Shown: positions 52,083 to 60,928 of the stretch, in pieces
How the letters are laid out: every line of letters starts with the position of its first letter
How positions within the stretch are numbered: position 1 is the first letter of the stretch
NCBI GenBank assembly: GCA_947175495.1
Contig: CAMWNB010000010.1
Location: 1-62,225 of the forward strand
DNA length: 62,225 bases
Source: an uncultured Porphyromonadaceae bacterium
GTDB taxonomy: Bacteria > Bacteroidota > Bacteroidia > Bacteroidales > Muribaculaceae
Direction of reading: 5' to 3'
The notes under the pieces: model-generated
Told to the model about the DNA's origin: nothing
Database searches by the model: none
What the model saw: the letters and a program-made list of their open reading frames with translations, nothing else
Position numbers and translations under genes: made by a program

Positions 52083-52553
52083 CTATTCCGTTGCTTCTTC
52101 AGCCGCCGTGGCGGCGGGGTCGGGTAGGGAGGGAGCAGGGGTCGTGCTCATCGGCTTGGTGGCCAGCACCATCTTCAGCGACGCGCCGGCGCCGGCGTTC
52201 AGCACCTCTACCACCTTGCCGTAGGGCACAGCCTCGTCGGCGTACACGGCGAAAGCCGCCGCGCTGTCCTGGGCGGCAATCACGCTCAGATAGTCTATCA
52301 GATGCTCGCTCTCCACGGGCAGCAGCTCGCCTTCTTCGTAGCTCACATAGTAGCTTCCGTCCGTGTCCACATACACTCGCGTCGCAGGCTTCAGCGGGGT
52401 CTGCTCGCTGCTCTCGGGCAGCTTTATCTCCAGGGCCGTCGGAAACACAAATGTCGACGTCACCATGAAGAACACCAGCAGCAGGAATATCACATCCGTC
52501 ATCGAGGCCATCGAAAACGTGGCCATCATCTCCTGTTGACGTTTCAGTGCCAT
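52083..52553 (-). CDS. exbD: Biopolymer transporter ExbD/TolR
   Basis: This 156-residue bitopic protein has a single helix at about residues 15-36 (SMTDVIFLLLVFFMVTSTFV) with the ion-conducting Asp in MTDVIF, then a periplasmic beta-alpha domain. It forms the proton channel with ExbB. Both neighbours fit that role: exbB 4 bases before and tonB 3 bases after. Confidence 0.93.
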   Translation of the reverse strand: MALKRQQEMMATFSMASMTDVIFLLLVFFMVTSTFVFPTALEIKLPESSEQTPLKPATRVYVDTDGSYYVSYEEGELLPVESEHLIDYLSVIAAQDSAAAFAVYADEAVPYGKVVEVLNAGAGASLKMVLATKPMSTTPAPSLPDPAATAAEEATE

Positions 52554-52557
52554 TGCC

Positions 52558-53292
52558 TTACACGCTTGCGGGTTCGTTCAGCAGGTCCATGAATTCCATT
52601 GTCCGAGCCTCCATCATGTTCATCACCTTGTTGATGCGGGCCACAAGGAAGTTGTAGGCGAACATCGCGGCGATGCCCACGATAAGGCCGGCCACCGTCG
52701 TCACAAGAGCCGTGTAGATGCCGCCGGCAAAATCGCCTATCGACGCGGCAGTGCCGGCCGAAGCTATCGAATAGAAAGCCTGCACCATGCCCGTCACAGT
52801 GCCGAGGAAGCCGAGCATCGGAGCGCCGGCGGCGGTCGTCGCAAGCCAGGGCAGACCCTTGCTCAGCGCGGCCACTTCCAGATTGCCCGTGTTCTCGATG
52901 GCCACGAGCACATCGTTCATCGGGCGCCCGATGCGGGTGATGCCCTTTGCTATCAGGCGGGAGTAGGGCGAGCCTGTGGCCTTGCACAGGTTCAGCGCGC
53001 TCTCCGTCTCCCCGTCATGGATATAATCCTTTATGCGTTTCATGAATCCCTCGTCGTAGCGGGCGGCCTTGTACGTCACTATCGAACGCTCTGCCAGCAC
53101 ATAGATGCTGATGACGAGCAGCACGGCGAGAATCACCATTATCCACCCGCCTTCCACGCACAGCTCCCATAGCGACAGCGGTTCGGCGGCCGGAGCCGCT
53201 GCAGCTGCGCTCGCTGCGGCAGAGGGTAGGGCACTTGCCGCCTGGGCGGCGCTGTCGGCGGCTATGGCCGCGATTTCTTGCAGAAACAACAT
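52558..53292 (-). CDS. exbB: MotA/TolQ/ExbB proton channel protein
   Basis: This 244-residue protein has three membrane helices. The first is GGWIMVILAVLLVISIYVLA around residues 47-66, and the others are in the LPWLATTAAGAPMLGFLGTVTGMVQAF and TALVTTVAGLIVGIAAMFAYNFLV blocks, with the conserved Gly-Thr-Val channel motif. The N-terminal 45 residues are Ala-rich. It powers TonB. It starts 21 bases after pdxJ. Confidence 0.93.
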   Translation of the reverse strand: MLFLQEIAAIAADSAAQAASALPSAAASAAAAAPAAEPLSLWELCVEGGWIMVILAVLLVISIYVLAERSIVTYKAARYDEGFMKRIKDYIHDGETESALNLCKATGSPYSRLIAKGITRIGRPMNDVLVAIENTGNLEVAALSKGLPWLATTAAGAPMLGFLGTVTGMVQAFYSIASAGTAASIGDFAGGIYTALVTTVAGLIVGIAAMFAYNFLVARINKVMNMMEARTMEFMDLLNEPASV

Positions 53293-53313
53293 TGGTTTAT
53301 TTTCGTTTTGGAT

Positions 53314-54036
53314 TTAGCTTTGGCTTAATGCTGCGCGATAGCGCTTTATGGTCTCTTCAAGGCCCAGATACAGGGCGTCGCAGATCAGTGCGTGCCCTAT
53401 CGACACTTCGTCCAGATAAGGCATGTGCTCGGCGAAATACGCAAGGTTCTCAAGGTTCAGGTCGTGACCCGCGTTCACGCCCACACCGGCGCTGTGTGCC
53501 GCGCTCGCAGCCTCCACATACGGCGCCACGGCAGCCTCGGGATCGCTCGCGTACATGTCGGCGTAAGGCTTCGTGTAAAGCTCCACGCGGTCGGCGCCGG
53601 CACGGGCTGCCGCACGCACCATCTCCGGGTCCGGATCCACGAATATGCTGCAGCGTATGCCCATTGACGTCAGCTTCTCGGCTATAGCGGACAGTTCGTC
53701 GAAGTGAGCCGGAACATCCCAGCCCGCGTTGCTCGTCAGAGCGTCTGGAGCGTCAGGCACAAGAGTCACCTGCTCGGGGCGAGCGCGCATCACCAGGTCC
53801 ATGAACTCCGCCGTCGGATGTCCCTCTATGTTGAATTCCTTACGCACCACCGGTCGGAGCTGCATCACATCGCTGCGGCGGATATGACGCTCGTCCGGGC
53901 GCGGATGCACCGTGATGCCGTCGGCGCCGAAGCGCTGGCAGTCCTCCGCGGCCTGCGTCACCGAGGGCCGGTTCTCGCCGCGCGCGTTGCGCAGAGTGGC
54001 GATTTTGTTGATGTTTACGCTAAGGTTGGTCTTCAA
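53314..54036 (-). CDS. pdxJ: Pyridoxine 5'-phosphate synthase PdxJ
   Basis: This 240-residue TIM-barrel enzyme makes pyridoxine 5'-phosphate from deoxyxylulose phosphate and 3-amino-2-oxopropyl phosphate. [69 protein letters not shown] and [13 protein letters not shown] are family blocks. The start codon appears to be TTG (54036), because no ATG is in frame and the N-terminus fits there. It opens the envelope operon (exbB, exbD, tonB). Confidence 0.95.
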   Translation of the reverse strand: MKTNLSVNINKIATLRNARGENRPSVTQAAEDCQRFGADGITVHPRPDERHIRRSDVMQLRPVVRKEFNIEGHPTAEFMDLVMRARPEQVTLVPDAPDALTSNAGWDVPAHFDELSAIAEKLTSMGIRCSIFVDPDPEMVRAAARAGADRVELYTKPYADMYASDPEAAVAPYVEAASAAHSAGVGVNAGHDLNLENLAYFAEHMPYLDEVSIGHALICDALYLGLEETIKRYRAALSQS

Positions 54037-54082
54037 TGCGAAAAATTTTGTTCTGTCTCTTACGTTTTAATGGGAAAATGCC

Positions 54083-54090
54083 TAAATTTG
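54083..54090 (+). promoter_or_regulatory. -7 box of the ACT-like protein and nadK operon
   Basis: TAAATTTG fits TAnnTTTG on the plus strand and gives a leader of about 45-50 bases before the ATG at 54140. Just downstream, TCTGAGT (54108-54114) and ACTCAGA (54124-54130) form a 7-bp inverted repeat. Confidence 0.5.
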
Positions 54091-54116
54091 CATTCACGCA
54101 TTCCATCTCTGAGTTG

Positions 54117-54124
54117 CAAAATTA
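54117..54124 (-). promoter_or_regulatory. -7 box of pdxJ on the minus strand
   Basis: Read on the minus strand, TAATTTTG fits the -7 consensus. It lies in the loop of the inverted repeat at 54108-54130, about 80 bases before the pdxJ start. I see no clear -33 element for it. Confidence 0.4.
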
Positions 54125-54139
54125 CTCAGAATATACGAT

Positions 54140-54517
54140 ATGACGAAAGAATTGACTGCAAAAGATATAAAAAAAATGAACCCCGACGAGCTTTTTCCGC
54201 CTCACCCCGAGGCCTCCGACATGCTCGTCGCATGCCCCCGCGACCGCTACTCCGCATCGGCCGTGGCCCGCGCCGTCGAGGACGCCGACGCCCACTTGCT
54301 CAACCTCAACGTCACAGCCCTCAGAGCCGACCCCGACGACACATCCGCCATCATCATCGCCCTGCGCGTCAGCCGGCGCGACGTCGCATCCGTAGCCCGC
54401 TCACTCGCCCGCTACGGCTTCGACACTCTCGACTTCTCCACACCCGACGGAGGCTCCGACACTCTCGACGACGCACGCTCCCGCGCAGCCGAGCTGCTAC
54501 GTTATCTCGAAATGTAA
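54140..54517 (+). CDS. Stand-alone ACT-like protein related to CBS-domain proteins
   Basis: This 125-residue protein begins with a 25-residue non-conserved lead. From residue 30 a single ACT-like fold follows (CPRDRYSASAVARAVEDADAHLLNLNVTALRADPDDTSAIIIALRVSRRDVASVARSLARYGFDTLDF) and the tail ends RAAELLRYLEM. In Bacteroides, a protein between pdxJ and nadK has an N-terminal CBS pair followed by a domain like this one with the same ending (recalled, not computed). Here, the CBS pair is missing, so it is probably a shortened relative. It lies 13 bases before nadK. Confidence 0.65.
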   Translation: MTKELTAKDIKKMNPDELFPPHPEASDMLVACPRDRYSASAVARAVEDADAHLLNLNVTALRADPDDTSAIIIALRVSRRDVASVARSLARYGFDTLDFSTPDGGSDTLDDARSRAAELLRYLEM

Positions 54518-54530
54518 CTCTCCCGCACCC

Positions 54531-55394
54531 ATGAAGATTGCAATCTACGGCTCACGCCGACAGGACGCCCACATCCACGCTCTCGAAGCCTTCATGCGCT
54601 CCCTCTCCGCCGAAGGCCACGAAGTGGTCATGCACCCCAAGCTCTACCGCTACCTCCTCGCCGTCATCCCCGGGGCACTCATGTGTGTGCGCCGCGTGGT
54701 CGAATCCGCAGCCGACGCCGGAGCCGACCTCGCCGTCAGCATCGGAGGCGACGGCACATTCCTGCGCACGGCCGAGTGGCTCGCCGGAGCCCCCACTCCC
54801 GTGGCTGGCGTCAACACAGGCCATCTCGGCTACCTCACCGCCGTAGGCATCGACGGCATCGCATCCCTCGTCCCGGCATTCGTCGCCGGCGACCTTGTCG
54901 CCGACGAGCGCAGTCTCATTCACGTCGCATCGCCCGAAATGCGCATATGGCCCTACGCGCTCAACGAAGTCGCGCTCCTCAAAAGCGAGACGGCAGCCAT
55001 GATCAATGTCGCGGCAATGCTCGACGGCAACCCCCTCGCCGACTATCGCGTCGACGGACTGCTCGTATCCACGCCCACAGGCTCCACCGCCTACAACCTC
55101 AGCGTCGGAGGCCCCATCGTCCAGCCGTCAGCGCCCGTCTGGACCATCGCCCCCATAGCCGCCCACTCCCTGTCCATGCGGCCGCTCGTCGTCAACGACA
55201 CCTCCGTCCTCACCCTCACGGCCACAGGACGTGCGCCACACGTCCGCCTCAGCATCGACGGCCGTGCCGTCACCCTCGACATCGACACCACTCTCACCCT
55301 CCGCCGCGCACCGTTCACCATACGCGTCCTGCATCCCGCCGACTACTCTTTCTCCACCACCCTCCGCGAAAAACTCCACTGGGCCACCGACTGA
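54531..55394 (+). CDS. nadK: NAD kinase
   Basis: This 287-residue kinase phosphorylates NAD to NADP. The diacylglycerol-kinase-like GGDGTFLRTAEWL loop (around residues 74-86), GVNTGHLGYLTAV, NEVALLKSETAAMI and STPTGSTAYNLSVGGPIVQP are intact. It is the only NADP maker seen in the window. The gene ends before a REP-like palindrome in a convergent gap. Confidence 0.96.
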   Translation: MKIAIYGSRRQDAHIHALEAFMRSLSAEGHEVVMHPKLYRYLLAVIPGALMCVRRVVESAADAGADLAVSIGGDGTFLRTAEWLAGAPTPVAGVNTGHLGYLTAVGIDGIASLVPAFVAGDLVADERSLIHVASPEMRIWPYALNEVALLKSETAAMINVAAMLDGNPLADYRVDGLLVSTPTGSTAYNLSVGGPIVQPSAPVWTIAPIAAHSLSMRPLVVNDTSVLTLTATGRAPHVRLSIDGRAVTLDIDTTLTLRRAPFTIRVLHPADYSFSTTLREKLHWATD

Positions 55395-55413
55395 TACCAC
55401 ACGCAACGCCCGC

Positions 55414-55441
55414 GGAGCGGCGACGTCCACGTCGCCGACCC
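55414..55441. repeat. Single REP-like palindrome with GGAG head
   Basis: GGAG at 55414-55417 is followed by a perfect palindrome (55418-55437): CGGCGACGT, a CC centre and ACGTCGCCG, then ACC. The same element occurs three times at 61737, 61928 and 62124. This copy lies between convergent nadK and the CorC-like gene. Confidence 0.85.
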
Positions 55442-55475
55442 TGTCACGAAAGGCTGCATCGCTGTCTTTCCCGAT

Positions 55476-56750
55476 CTATTCCCCCGCGTCAAGTATCCTT
55501 ATCATCTCAAGCCTTGTGGCGCTCTTCTTCAGCACCACAAACTTCAGACCCCCGAGCACAATCTCAGCCTTCTCCTCCGGGATAGTCCCCGTGGCGTGCA
55601 GCAGATACCCTGCCACCGTCTGATAATCGTCATCCTCCGGGATGTCAAGATGAAGATTCTCGTTCAGCCACGCAATCTCTGCGCGGCCCGACACCTCATA
55701 CACGCCGGGCTCCACAGTCCGTGCGGTGAACTCAGCCTTGTCGTGCTCATCCTGAATGTCGCCGAAAATCTCCTCCACAAGGTCCTCCAGCGTCAGAAAA
55801 CCGCTCGTGCCGCCGAACTCATCCACCACAATCGCAATCGAACGCTTCTGCTGAAGCAGCCTGCGCATCATCACGTTGGCCAGCAGATTCTCGGGAGCGT
55901 ACAGCACGGGCTTTATATGCTGCTGCCAGTCCTCGCCGGGCACAAACAGCTCGCTCACATGGATATAGCCGGCAATATCGTCTATATCCTCCCTGTACAC
56001 GATTATCTTGCTCCGGCCCGTCGAGGTGAACAGACGGCTCAGCTCCTCGCGAGCCGTGTCGTACTGCACCGCCACTATCTCGTTGCGCGGAATCATGCAG
56101 TCCTTCACATGCGTCGTGCTGAAGTCCAGCGCATTCTGAAACAGCTTCACCTCGTTCTCCACCGTCGCCTTCGTCTCCTCCATGTTGTCGATAGCCTCCT
56201 CAAGATAGTCGTTGAGGTCGCCCACGCTTATAAGACTCACATAGCTGCTGTGCGTCTTCGCGCCCACAATCTTCATTAGACCCCGCGACAGCCACGTCGC
56301 AAGAAGCGAAATCGGGTACAGAACCACATAGAACAGCGCCACCGGAAGCGCCAGCACCCTCAGCGTGCTGTTCGGGTTGATGCCGAAAACAGTCTTCGGC
56401 AGAAACTCGCCCGTCAGCAATATCACGCCCGTCGATATAAGCGTCTGACACAAAAGGATAAGAAACTCCGATTTTATTCCGAGGTCATACTGCAGCCACG
56501 GCTCCAGCATCTTCGCGGCGCCCATGCCGTAGATCACCAGCACCACATTGTTGCCCACAAGAATCGTCGAGATGAAGAACTCGCTCTTGTCGTAGAAGCG
56601 CTTCACCAGGCGCGACACCAGGCCGCCCTTCTGCACATCCACAGCCGTGCGCACCTTGTCGGCAGTCACGAAAGCCATCTCCGTGCCCGAGAAAAAACCC
56701 GACAGCACCAGCGAAATGGCCGTAATCACAATCCACGTTGTCTCCATCAC
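55476..56750 (-). CDS. CNNM/CorC/HlyC-family membrane protein
   Basis: This 424-residue protein consists of a DUF21/CNNM membrane domain (residues 1-150 with four helices: SLVLSGFFSGTEMAFV, NVVLVIYGMGAAKML and others), two CBS domains (about residues 200-320, CMIPRNEIVAV and ANVMMRRLLQQKRSIAIVVDEFGGTSGFLTLEDLVEEIFG) and a CorC_HlyC domain (about residues 335-420). Relatives move magnesium or other ions, and the flavobacterial GldE belongs here. The role here is not settled. It overlaps lptC by ATGA. Confidence 0.9.
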   Translation of the reverse strand: MMETTWIVITAISLVLSGFFSGTEMAFVTADKVRTAVDVQKGGLVSRLVKRFYDKSEFFISTILVGNNVVLVIYGMGAAKMLEPWLQYDLGIKSEFLILLCQTLISTGVILLTGEFLPKTVFGINPNSTLRVLALPVALFYVVLYPISLLATWLSRGLMKIVGAKTHSSYVSLISVGDLNDYLEEAIDNMEETKATVENEVKLFQNALDFSTTHVKDCMIPRNEIVAVQYDTAREELSRLFTSTGRSKIIVYREDIDDIAGYIHVSELFVPGEDWQQHIKPVLYAPENLLANVMMRRLLQQKRSIAIVVDEFGGTSGFLTLEDLVEEIFGDIQDEHDKAEFTARTVEPGVYEVSGRAEIAWLNENLHLDIPEDDDYQTVAGYLLHATGTIPEEKAEIVLGGLKFVVLKKSATRLEMIRILDAGE

Positions 56751-57490
56751 TTCATAGGTCTTATAGTCGTACTGTTGTTTCCGCCTGGCGACGGCACGGC
56801 AGGCGTCAGCGTCGAAGGCGATGCCTGCGCGGGCGTCGGAGCGATACGCTCCGCATCCCGCTCCGACGCTCTTTTGGGAGCGGCTCTGCGGCTCTTGGCA
56901 GGAGCAGCGGTGCTGTCCGCAGCCGTACTGTCCGGCGCAGCACCGGCCCCACGCGCATCCCTGTCTATCGGGATAATGCCCGTCGGGCGGTTCACCGTGT
57001 ACTCCGTCATGTTCTCATTGCTGCGGAAGCCATAGCCCTCTATCACCCTGTCCGAACGCACTATGTGGATGAACGAGTCCGAGTACACCTTCCGCTGCTG
57101 CTGGTCCCAGAACAGCTGCTGCGTCAGAAACGAGTCCCCATCCACGTTCACCATCACCACATGCCCGTCCAGACGCCACAGACGCCGCCGGCTCATGTAC
57201 ACGGCGCTGTCCGAGCGGATATTCGCCTCTCTCTGCATCGAGTGGTCATACTGCTCCAGACGCAGCTCCTCCGGGAAGCGCCAGTACGGGTCCTTCGCTT
57301 CCTCATACATCTCCCACACGCGCGTGTCGATATGATAGCGCACATAGCCGCTGTCGCTGATAAACGTGTTCACATCCGTCGTCGTCATCGTCGGCGTGTC
57401 CGTCCCCGCGTTGGCCACATAGCTCCTGCGTTCCTCGCCGCACCCGGCAAGCAACCCCGCACACGCTATGCACCAGACAGCTCTCCTCAT
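56747..57490 (-). CDS. lptC: LPS export protein LptC, lipoprotein form
   Basis: This 247-residue LptC has a lipobox LAGC at Cys17 and a beta-jellyroll with DVNTFISDSGYVRYHIDTRVWEMYEEAKDPYWRFPEELRLEQYD, then SRRRLWRLDGHVVMVNVDGDSFLTQQLFWDQQQRKVYSD. The last 70 residues are a Pro/Ala/Arg-rich tail not needed for the fold. LptC passes LPS from LptBFG to LptA. The start at 57490 (MRRAVWC) gives a normal signal. It is followed by the CorC gene, and lies 47 bases after the outer-membrane barrel gene. Confidence 0.88.
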   Translation of the reverse strand: MRRAVWCIACAGLLAGCGEERRSYVANAGTDTPTMTTTDVNTFISDSGYVRYHIDTRVWEMYEEAKDPYWRFPEELRLEQYDHSMQREANIRSDSAVYMSRRRLWRLDGHVVMVNVDGDSFLTQQLFWDQQQRKVYSDSFIHIVRSDRVIEGYGFRSNENMTEYTVNRPTGIIPIDRDARGAGAAPDSTAADSTAAPAKSRRAAPKRASERDAERIAPTPAQASPSTLTPAVPSPGGNNSTTIRPMK

Positions 57491-57537
57491 ACATTCTCGG
57501 ACTGTGGCCGCACATGCCGCGGCCACAGCAAAAAAAC

Positions 57538-58776
57538 TTAGTAAATCTTATTGGGTCTGAACCACATCTCGTTGAAATTCACGCCGAGAGTGATATTCAG
57601 ATAATTCTCCTTGATAAGGGCGTTCGGGCTGCCCTGGCGGTGGCGCCATTCCACACCCACGTTCACAATCGTCTTGAAGCCCGGAACAGGGAAACCCATG
57701 CCGGCGCCGATGCCGAAATCCTTCAGCTCGTTGCCCAGCACACGCAGATAGTCGCGGTTGTAGAAAGCGCCCAGCCGGTAGTTGGCCCTGCGGAAATAGC
57801 TGCCGCGCGGGTTCGGAGTCCACTGCATGCCGGCCGAAATCTTGTAGCGGTCGTTCAGCACGCCGGTCTCCCCGTTGTATTTGGCCTTGCTCCAGGGCTG
57901 ATAGGTGCCGTCCACCTCTACCGTCAGCCTATCGTTGAACGTGTAGCCCAGGCCCACGCCAAGGCTCCAGGGCGACGAATATCTGCCGTCAATGCCCTCC
58001 TCGCTCTCCGTCGGAGCCGAGTCAAGGCTCTGGTCGTAGGCCCACTGCTCCACATTGCCGTGGAAATTCTTTCCCGGAGTGAACACGGCGCCAAACGTAA
58101 GAAGGTCGCGGCGACCGACGGCCACAGAGTACTGCAGACCTACGTTCACACTCCAGTCCGACACCGACAGCTGACGCTCGAACAGCGACGTGTTGCCGCC
58201 CGATGTGACAGCGTAAGAGTCATTGTACGTCGTGCCGAACATGTAAGCCACGTTGGCGCCCACGCTCAAGCCCTTGAAAGGCATGTAGCCGATGCCGGCG
58301 TACACCTGGTTGATGCTGCCCGAGCCGCTGCGAGAGTCATAGCCGTTTTCTATCGTGTTGCCGAATGCGTAGCCCGTGCTCGCATAAGGCAGAAGACCCA
58401 CGCTCATGCCAAGGCCGCGCGTCAGCGGAAACTGCATCGTTATGTAGTCCAGACCGCCGCCGAAGTCGTTGCTGCGGTTGCGCACGCCGTCCACAGTCTC
58501 CTCGTTCCACAGACACGTCAGGTCCACGCCCATGTCAAACAGAAACGTCATCGAGTCTATCCTCGCATAGCTCGCAGGGTTCATCACATTGATGGTTCTG
58601 CCGCTGTGCATCGCGTAGCCCGTGCCTCCCATCTGCCGCTGGGCGGCCGAGGCATTGTCGCTCAGTATGCCGTACCCGTAGCGGGAGTAGGGCGTCATTG
58701 TGCCGTTCTGGGCACTCGCACCCGCCGAAGCTGCCGCTACAGCTATCAGGGCGCAGATGAGTCGTGTTATCTTCAT
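57538..58776 (-). CDS. Outer-membrane beta-barrel protein (FadL/PorV-like)
   Basis: This 412-residue exported protein has a signal peptide (about residues 1-22, ending GASAQ). A start with NGTMTPYSRYGYGIL and GGTGYAMHSGRTINVMNPASYARIDS is typical for OmpP1/FadL-like Bacteroidetes barrels. Many alternating strands end with an aromatic C-terminus (FRPNKIY). Substrate and role are unknown. It lies between coaX and lptC, a conserved order in Bacteroidales. Confidence 0.82.
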   Translation of the reverse strand: MKITRLICALIAVAAASAGASAQNGTMTPYSRYGYGILSDNASAAQRQMGGTGYAMHSGRTINVMNPASYARIDSMTFLFDMGVDLTCLWNEETVDGVRNRSNDFGGGLDYITMQFPLTRGLGMSVGLLPYASTGYAFGNTIENGYDSRSGSGSINQVYAGIGYMPFKGLSVGANVAYMFGTTYNDSYAVTSGGNTSLFERQLSVSDWSVNVGLQYSVAVGRRDLLTFGAVFTPGKNFHGNVEQWAYDQSLDSAPTESEEGIDGRYSSPWSLGVGLGYTFNDRLTVEVDGTYQPWSKAKYNGETGVLNDRYKISAGMQWTPNPRGSYFRRANYRLGAFYNRDYLRVLGNELKDFGIGAGMGFPVPGFKTIVNVGVEWRHRQGSPNALIKENYLNITLGVNFNEMWFRPNKIY

Positions 58777-58779
58777 TGT

Positions 58780-59514
58780 TTACAGTTGTTCTTTTATGTT
58801 GTGTTCAAGTATGCTCACAAGACCCTTCCCCACAAGGTCCGGGTCCCGCACATACTCTATGTTCAGCAGCGGAGCTATCGTTTCCGCCCGTCCGCCCGTC
58901 AGCACCACTAAGGTATCTTCGGGAAGGCGGCCCAGGTAGTACGTCAGCTCTCCGGCTATGCCGTAAAGAGCGCCGCAGCGCATCGCCGTCTCTGTGTCCT
59001 CGCCCCATTCCGGCAGCTCGCCGTCCACGCTCGTCTCGGGCAGCTTCGCCGTGTAGGCGTGAAGGCTGCGCAGGCGCATGCCGGCGCCGGGAGCGATGTT
59101 GCCGCCGTGGAAAGCCGCGTCAGGTCCCACCACGTCGTACGTCACAGCCGTACCGATGTCGGCCACAAGACACCGACGCCCGGCGTAGGCGGCCACGGCG
59201 CCCGCGGCCGCAGCCACGCGGTCGAGACCCAGCGTTCCGGCCGTGCGGTAGCGCAGCTCTATCGGCAGCGGAGTCTCGTGAGTCAGCTCCACCAGGCGGT
59301 CGCACGCCTTCCGAAGCTCCTCTATGTGGGCCTCGTTGCGGGCCCCCACCGAGCAGTAGATGCCGGCCGCCGGACGCCCGTGCCGCCGCAGTTCCGCAGC
59401 CACAGCCTCGGCCGACAGTGTCTTCGACATCACCCGCCCCGCCACCGAACCGTCCCGCCACACGGTCAGCTTCGTCGCCGTGTTGCCCTGGTCTATCGTC
59501 GCGTAAAGAGCCAA
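58780..59514 (-). CDS. coaX: Type III pantothenate kinase CoaX
   Basis: This 244-residue ASKHA-fold kinase makes 4'-phosphopantothenate, the first step to CoA. TIDQGNTATKLTV (DxGNT phosphate loop), RTAGTLGLDRVAAAAGAVA, VADIGTAVTYDVV and GGNIAPGAGMRLRSLHAYTAKLP are the family motifs. The start appears to be TTG (59514) because no in-frame ATG lies at the N-terminus. It follows serS by 17 bases. Confidence 0.93.
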   Translation of the reverse strand: MALYATIDQGNTATKLTVWRDGSVAGRVMSKTLSAEAVAAELRRHGRPAAGIYCSVGARNEAHIEELRKACDRLVELTHETPLPIELRYRTAGTLGLDRVAAAAGAVAAYAGRRCLVADIGTAVTYDVVGPDAAFHGGNIAPGAGMRLRSLHAYTAKLPETSVDGELPEWGEDTETAMRCGALYGIAGELTYYLGRLPEDTLVVLTGGRAETIAPLLNIEYVRDPDLVGKGLVSILEHNIKEQL

Positions 59515-59531
59515 TTGCGCCTGGTTTATGC

Positions 59532-60803
59532 TTAGTCTATGATGTCAAAGCCCGTGTACTTGCGCAGGCATTCCGGCACCACGATGCCCTCCGGAGTCTG
59601 GTTGTTCTCCAGAAGAGCGGCCATGATGCGCGGCAGTGCGAGAGCCGAGCCGTTCAGCGTGTGGCACAGGCGCGTCTTCTTGTCGGCGCCGCGGTAGCGG
59701 CACTTCAGACGGTTGCTCTGGTATGTCTCGAAATTCGACACGCTCGACACCTCGAGCCAGCGCTTCTGGGCGGCCGAGTACACCTCGAAGTCAAACGTTA
59801 TCGCGCTCGTGAAGCTCATGTCGCCGCCGCACAGGCGCAGGATGTGCCACGGCAGGCCCAGCTTCTCCAGCAGACCCTGCACATGGTCCTTCATCTCCTC
59901 CAGGGCGGCATAGCTGTCCTCGGGGCGCTCGATGCGCACGATTTCCACCTTGTCGAACTGATGCAGACGGTTCAGACCGCGCACATCCTTGCCGTAGCTG
60001 CCGGCCTCGCGGCGGAAGCAGGCCGAGTAGGCGCAGTTCTTCACAGGCAGCTTGTCGTCGGCGATGATTACGTCTCTGTAAAGGTTCGTCACAGGCACCT
60101 CTGCCGTCGGAATCATATACAGATTGTCAAGCGTCACCACATACATCTGAGCCTCCTTGTCCGGAAGCTGGCCGGTGCCGATGCCGCTCGCCTCGTTCAC
60201 GACGTAAGGAGGCTGCACCTCAAGGTAGCCCGCAGCCGACGCCTCGTCCAGGAAGAACTGTATCAGAGCCCTCTGAAGCTTGGCGCCCTTGCCGAGATAA
60301 ACAGGGAAACCGGCGCCGGTGATTTTCACGCCCAGGTCAAAGTCGATCAGATTGTACTTCTTCGCCAGGTCCCAGTGCGCCAGGGCATCTTCGCCCAGCT
60401 CGGGCATCTTGCCGCCCTCTTTGTCCACCACGTTGTCGGCGGCCGACAGGCCTTCGGGCACCATAGCGCAAGGCACGTTAGGCACGCCCAGCAGTATCTC
60501 TCTTATCTGAGCCTCCGTAGCAGCCAGTTTCTCGGCATACTCCTTCTGGCTCACCTTTATCGTAGCCACGCGGGCCTTCAGCTCTTCGGCCTCGGCCTTC
60601 TGTCCGGCCTTCATCTTGGCGCCGATCTGCGCCGCCAGATTGTTCAGTTCAGCCGCCTCCGTGTCGTTGCGCTGCTGAAGCGAGCGGCGCTCCGCATCCA
60701 GAGCCAACACATCGTCAATAGCCTTGCGGCCATCGAAACCCTTGATTCCGAGACGCCTTACAATATCGTCCGGATTCTCCTTAATCTGCTGTAAAGTAAG
60801 CAT
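59532..60803 (-). CDS. serS: Seryl-tRNA synthetase
   Basis: This 423-residue class II synthetase charges tRNA-Ser. An N-terminal coiled-coil arm (about residues 30-105, ALDAERRSLQQRNDTEAAELN) binds the long variable arm of the tRNA. Catalytic motifs 2 and 3 appear around FRREAGSYGKDVRGLNRLHQFDKVE and NGSALALPRIMAALLENNQ. Complete and of normal length. It shares a run with coaX and the YqeY gene, which is 125 bases upstream. Confidence 0.97.
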   Translation of the reverse strand: MLTLQQIKENPDDIVRRLGIKGFDGRKAIDDVLALDAERRSLQQRNDTEAAELNNLAAQIGAKMKAGQKAEAEELKARVATIKVSQKEYAEKLAATEAQIREILLGVPNVPCAMVPEGLSAADNVVDKEGGKMPELGEDALAHWDLAKKYNLIDFDLGVKITGAGFPVYLGKGAKLQRALIQFFLDEASAAGYLEVQPPYVVNEASGIGTGQLPDKEAQMYVVTLDNLYMIPTAEVPVTNLYRDVIIADDKLPVKNCAYSACFRREAGSYGKDVRGLNRLHQFDKVEIVRIERPEDSYAALEEMKDHVQGLLEKLGLPWHILRLCGGDMSFTSAITFDFEVYSAAQKRWLEVSSVSNFETYQSNRLKCRYRGADKKTRLCHTLNGSALALPRIMAALLENNQTPEGIVVPECLRKYTGFDIID

Positions 60804-60928
60804 ACTATGACAATTTATTTCTTTTCATTCAACAACTGCCCGCGCGAGCATCATTCCAAAACCGAAAAAAGCCTTTCGCGTCCTCTTTCGATTCCGTCCA
60901 TTTATCAATTGATTTGCCGGAGGCGCTG

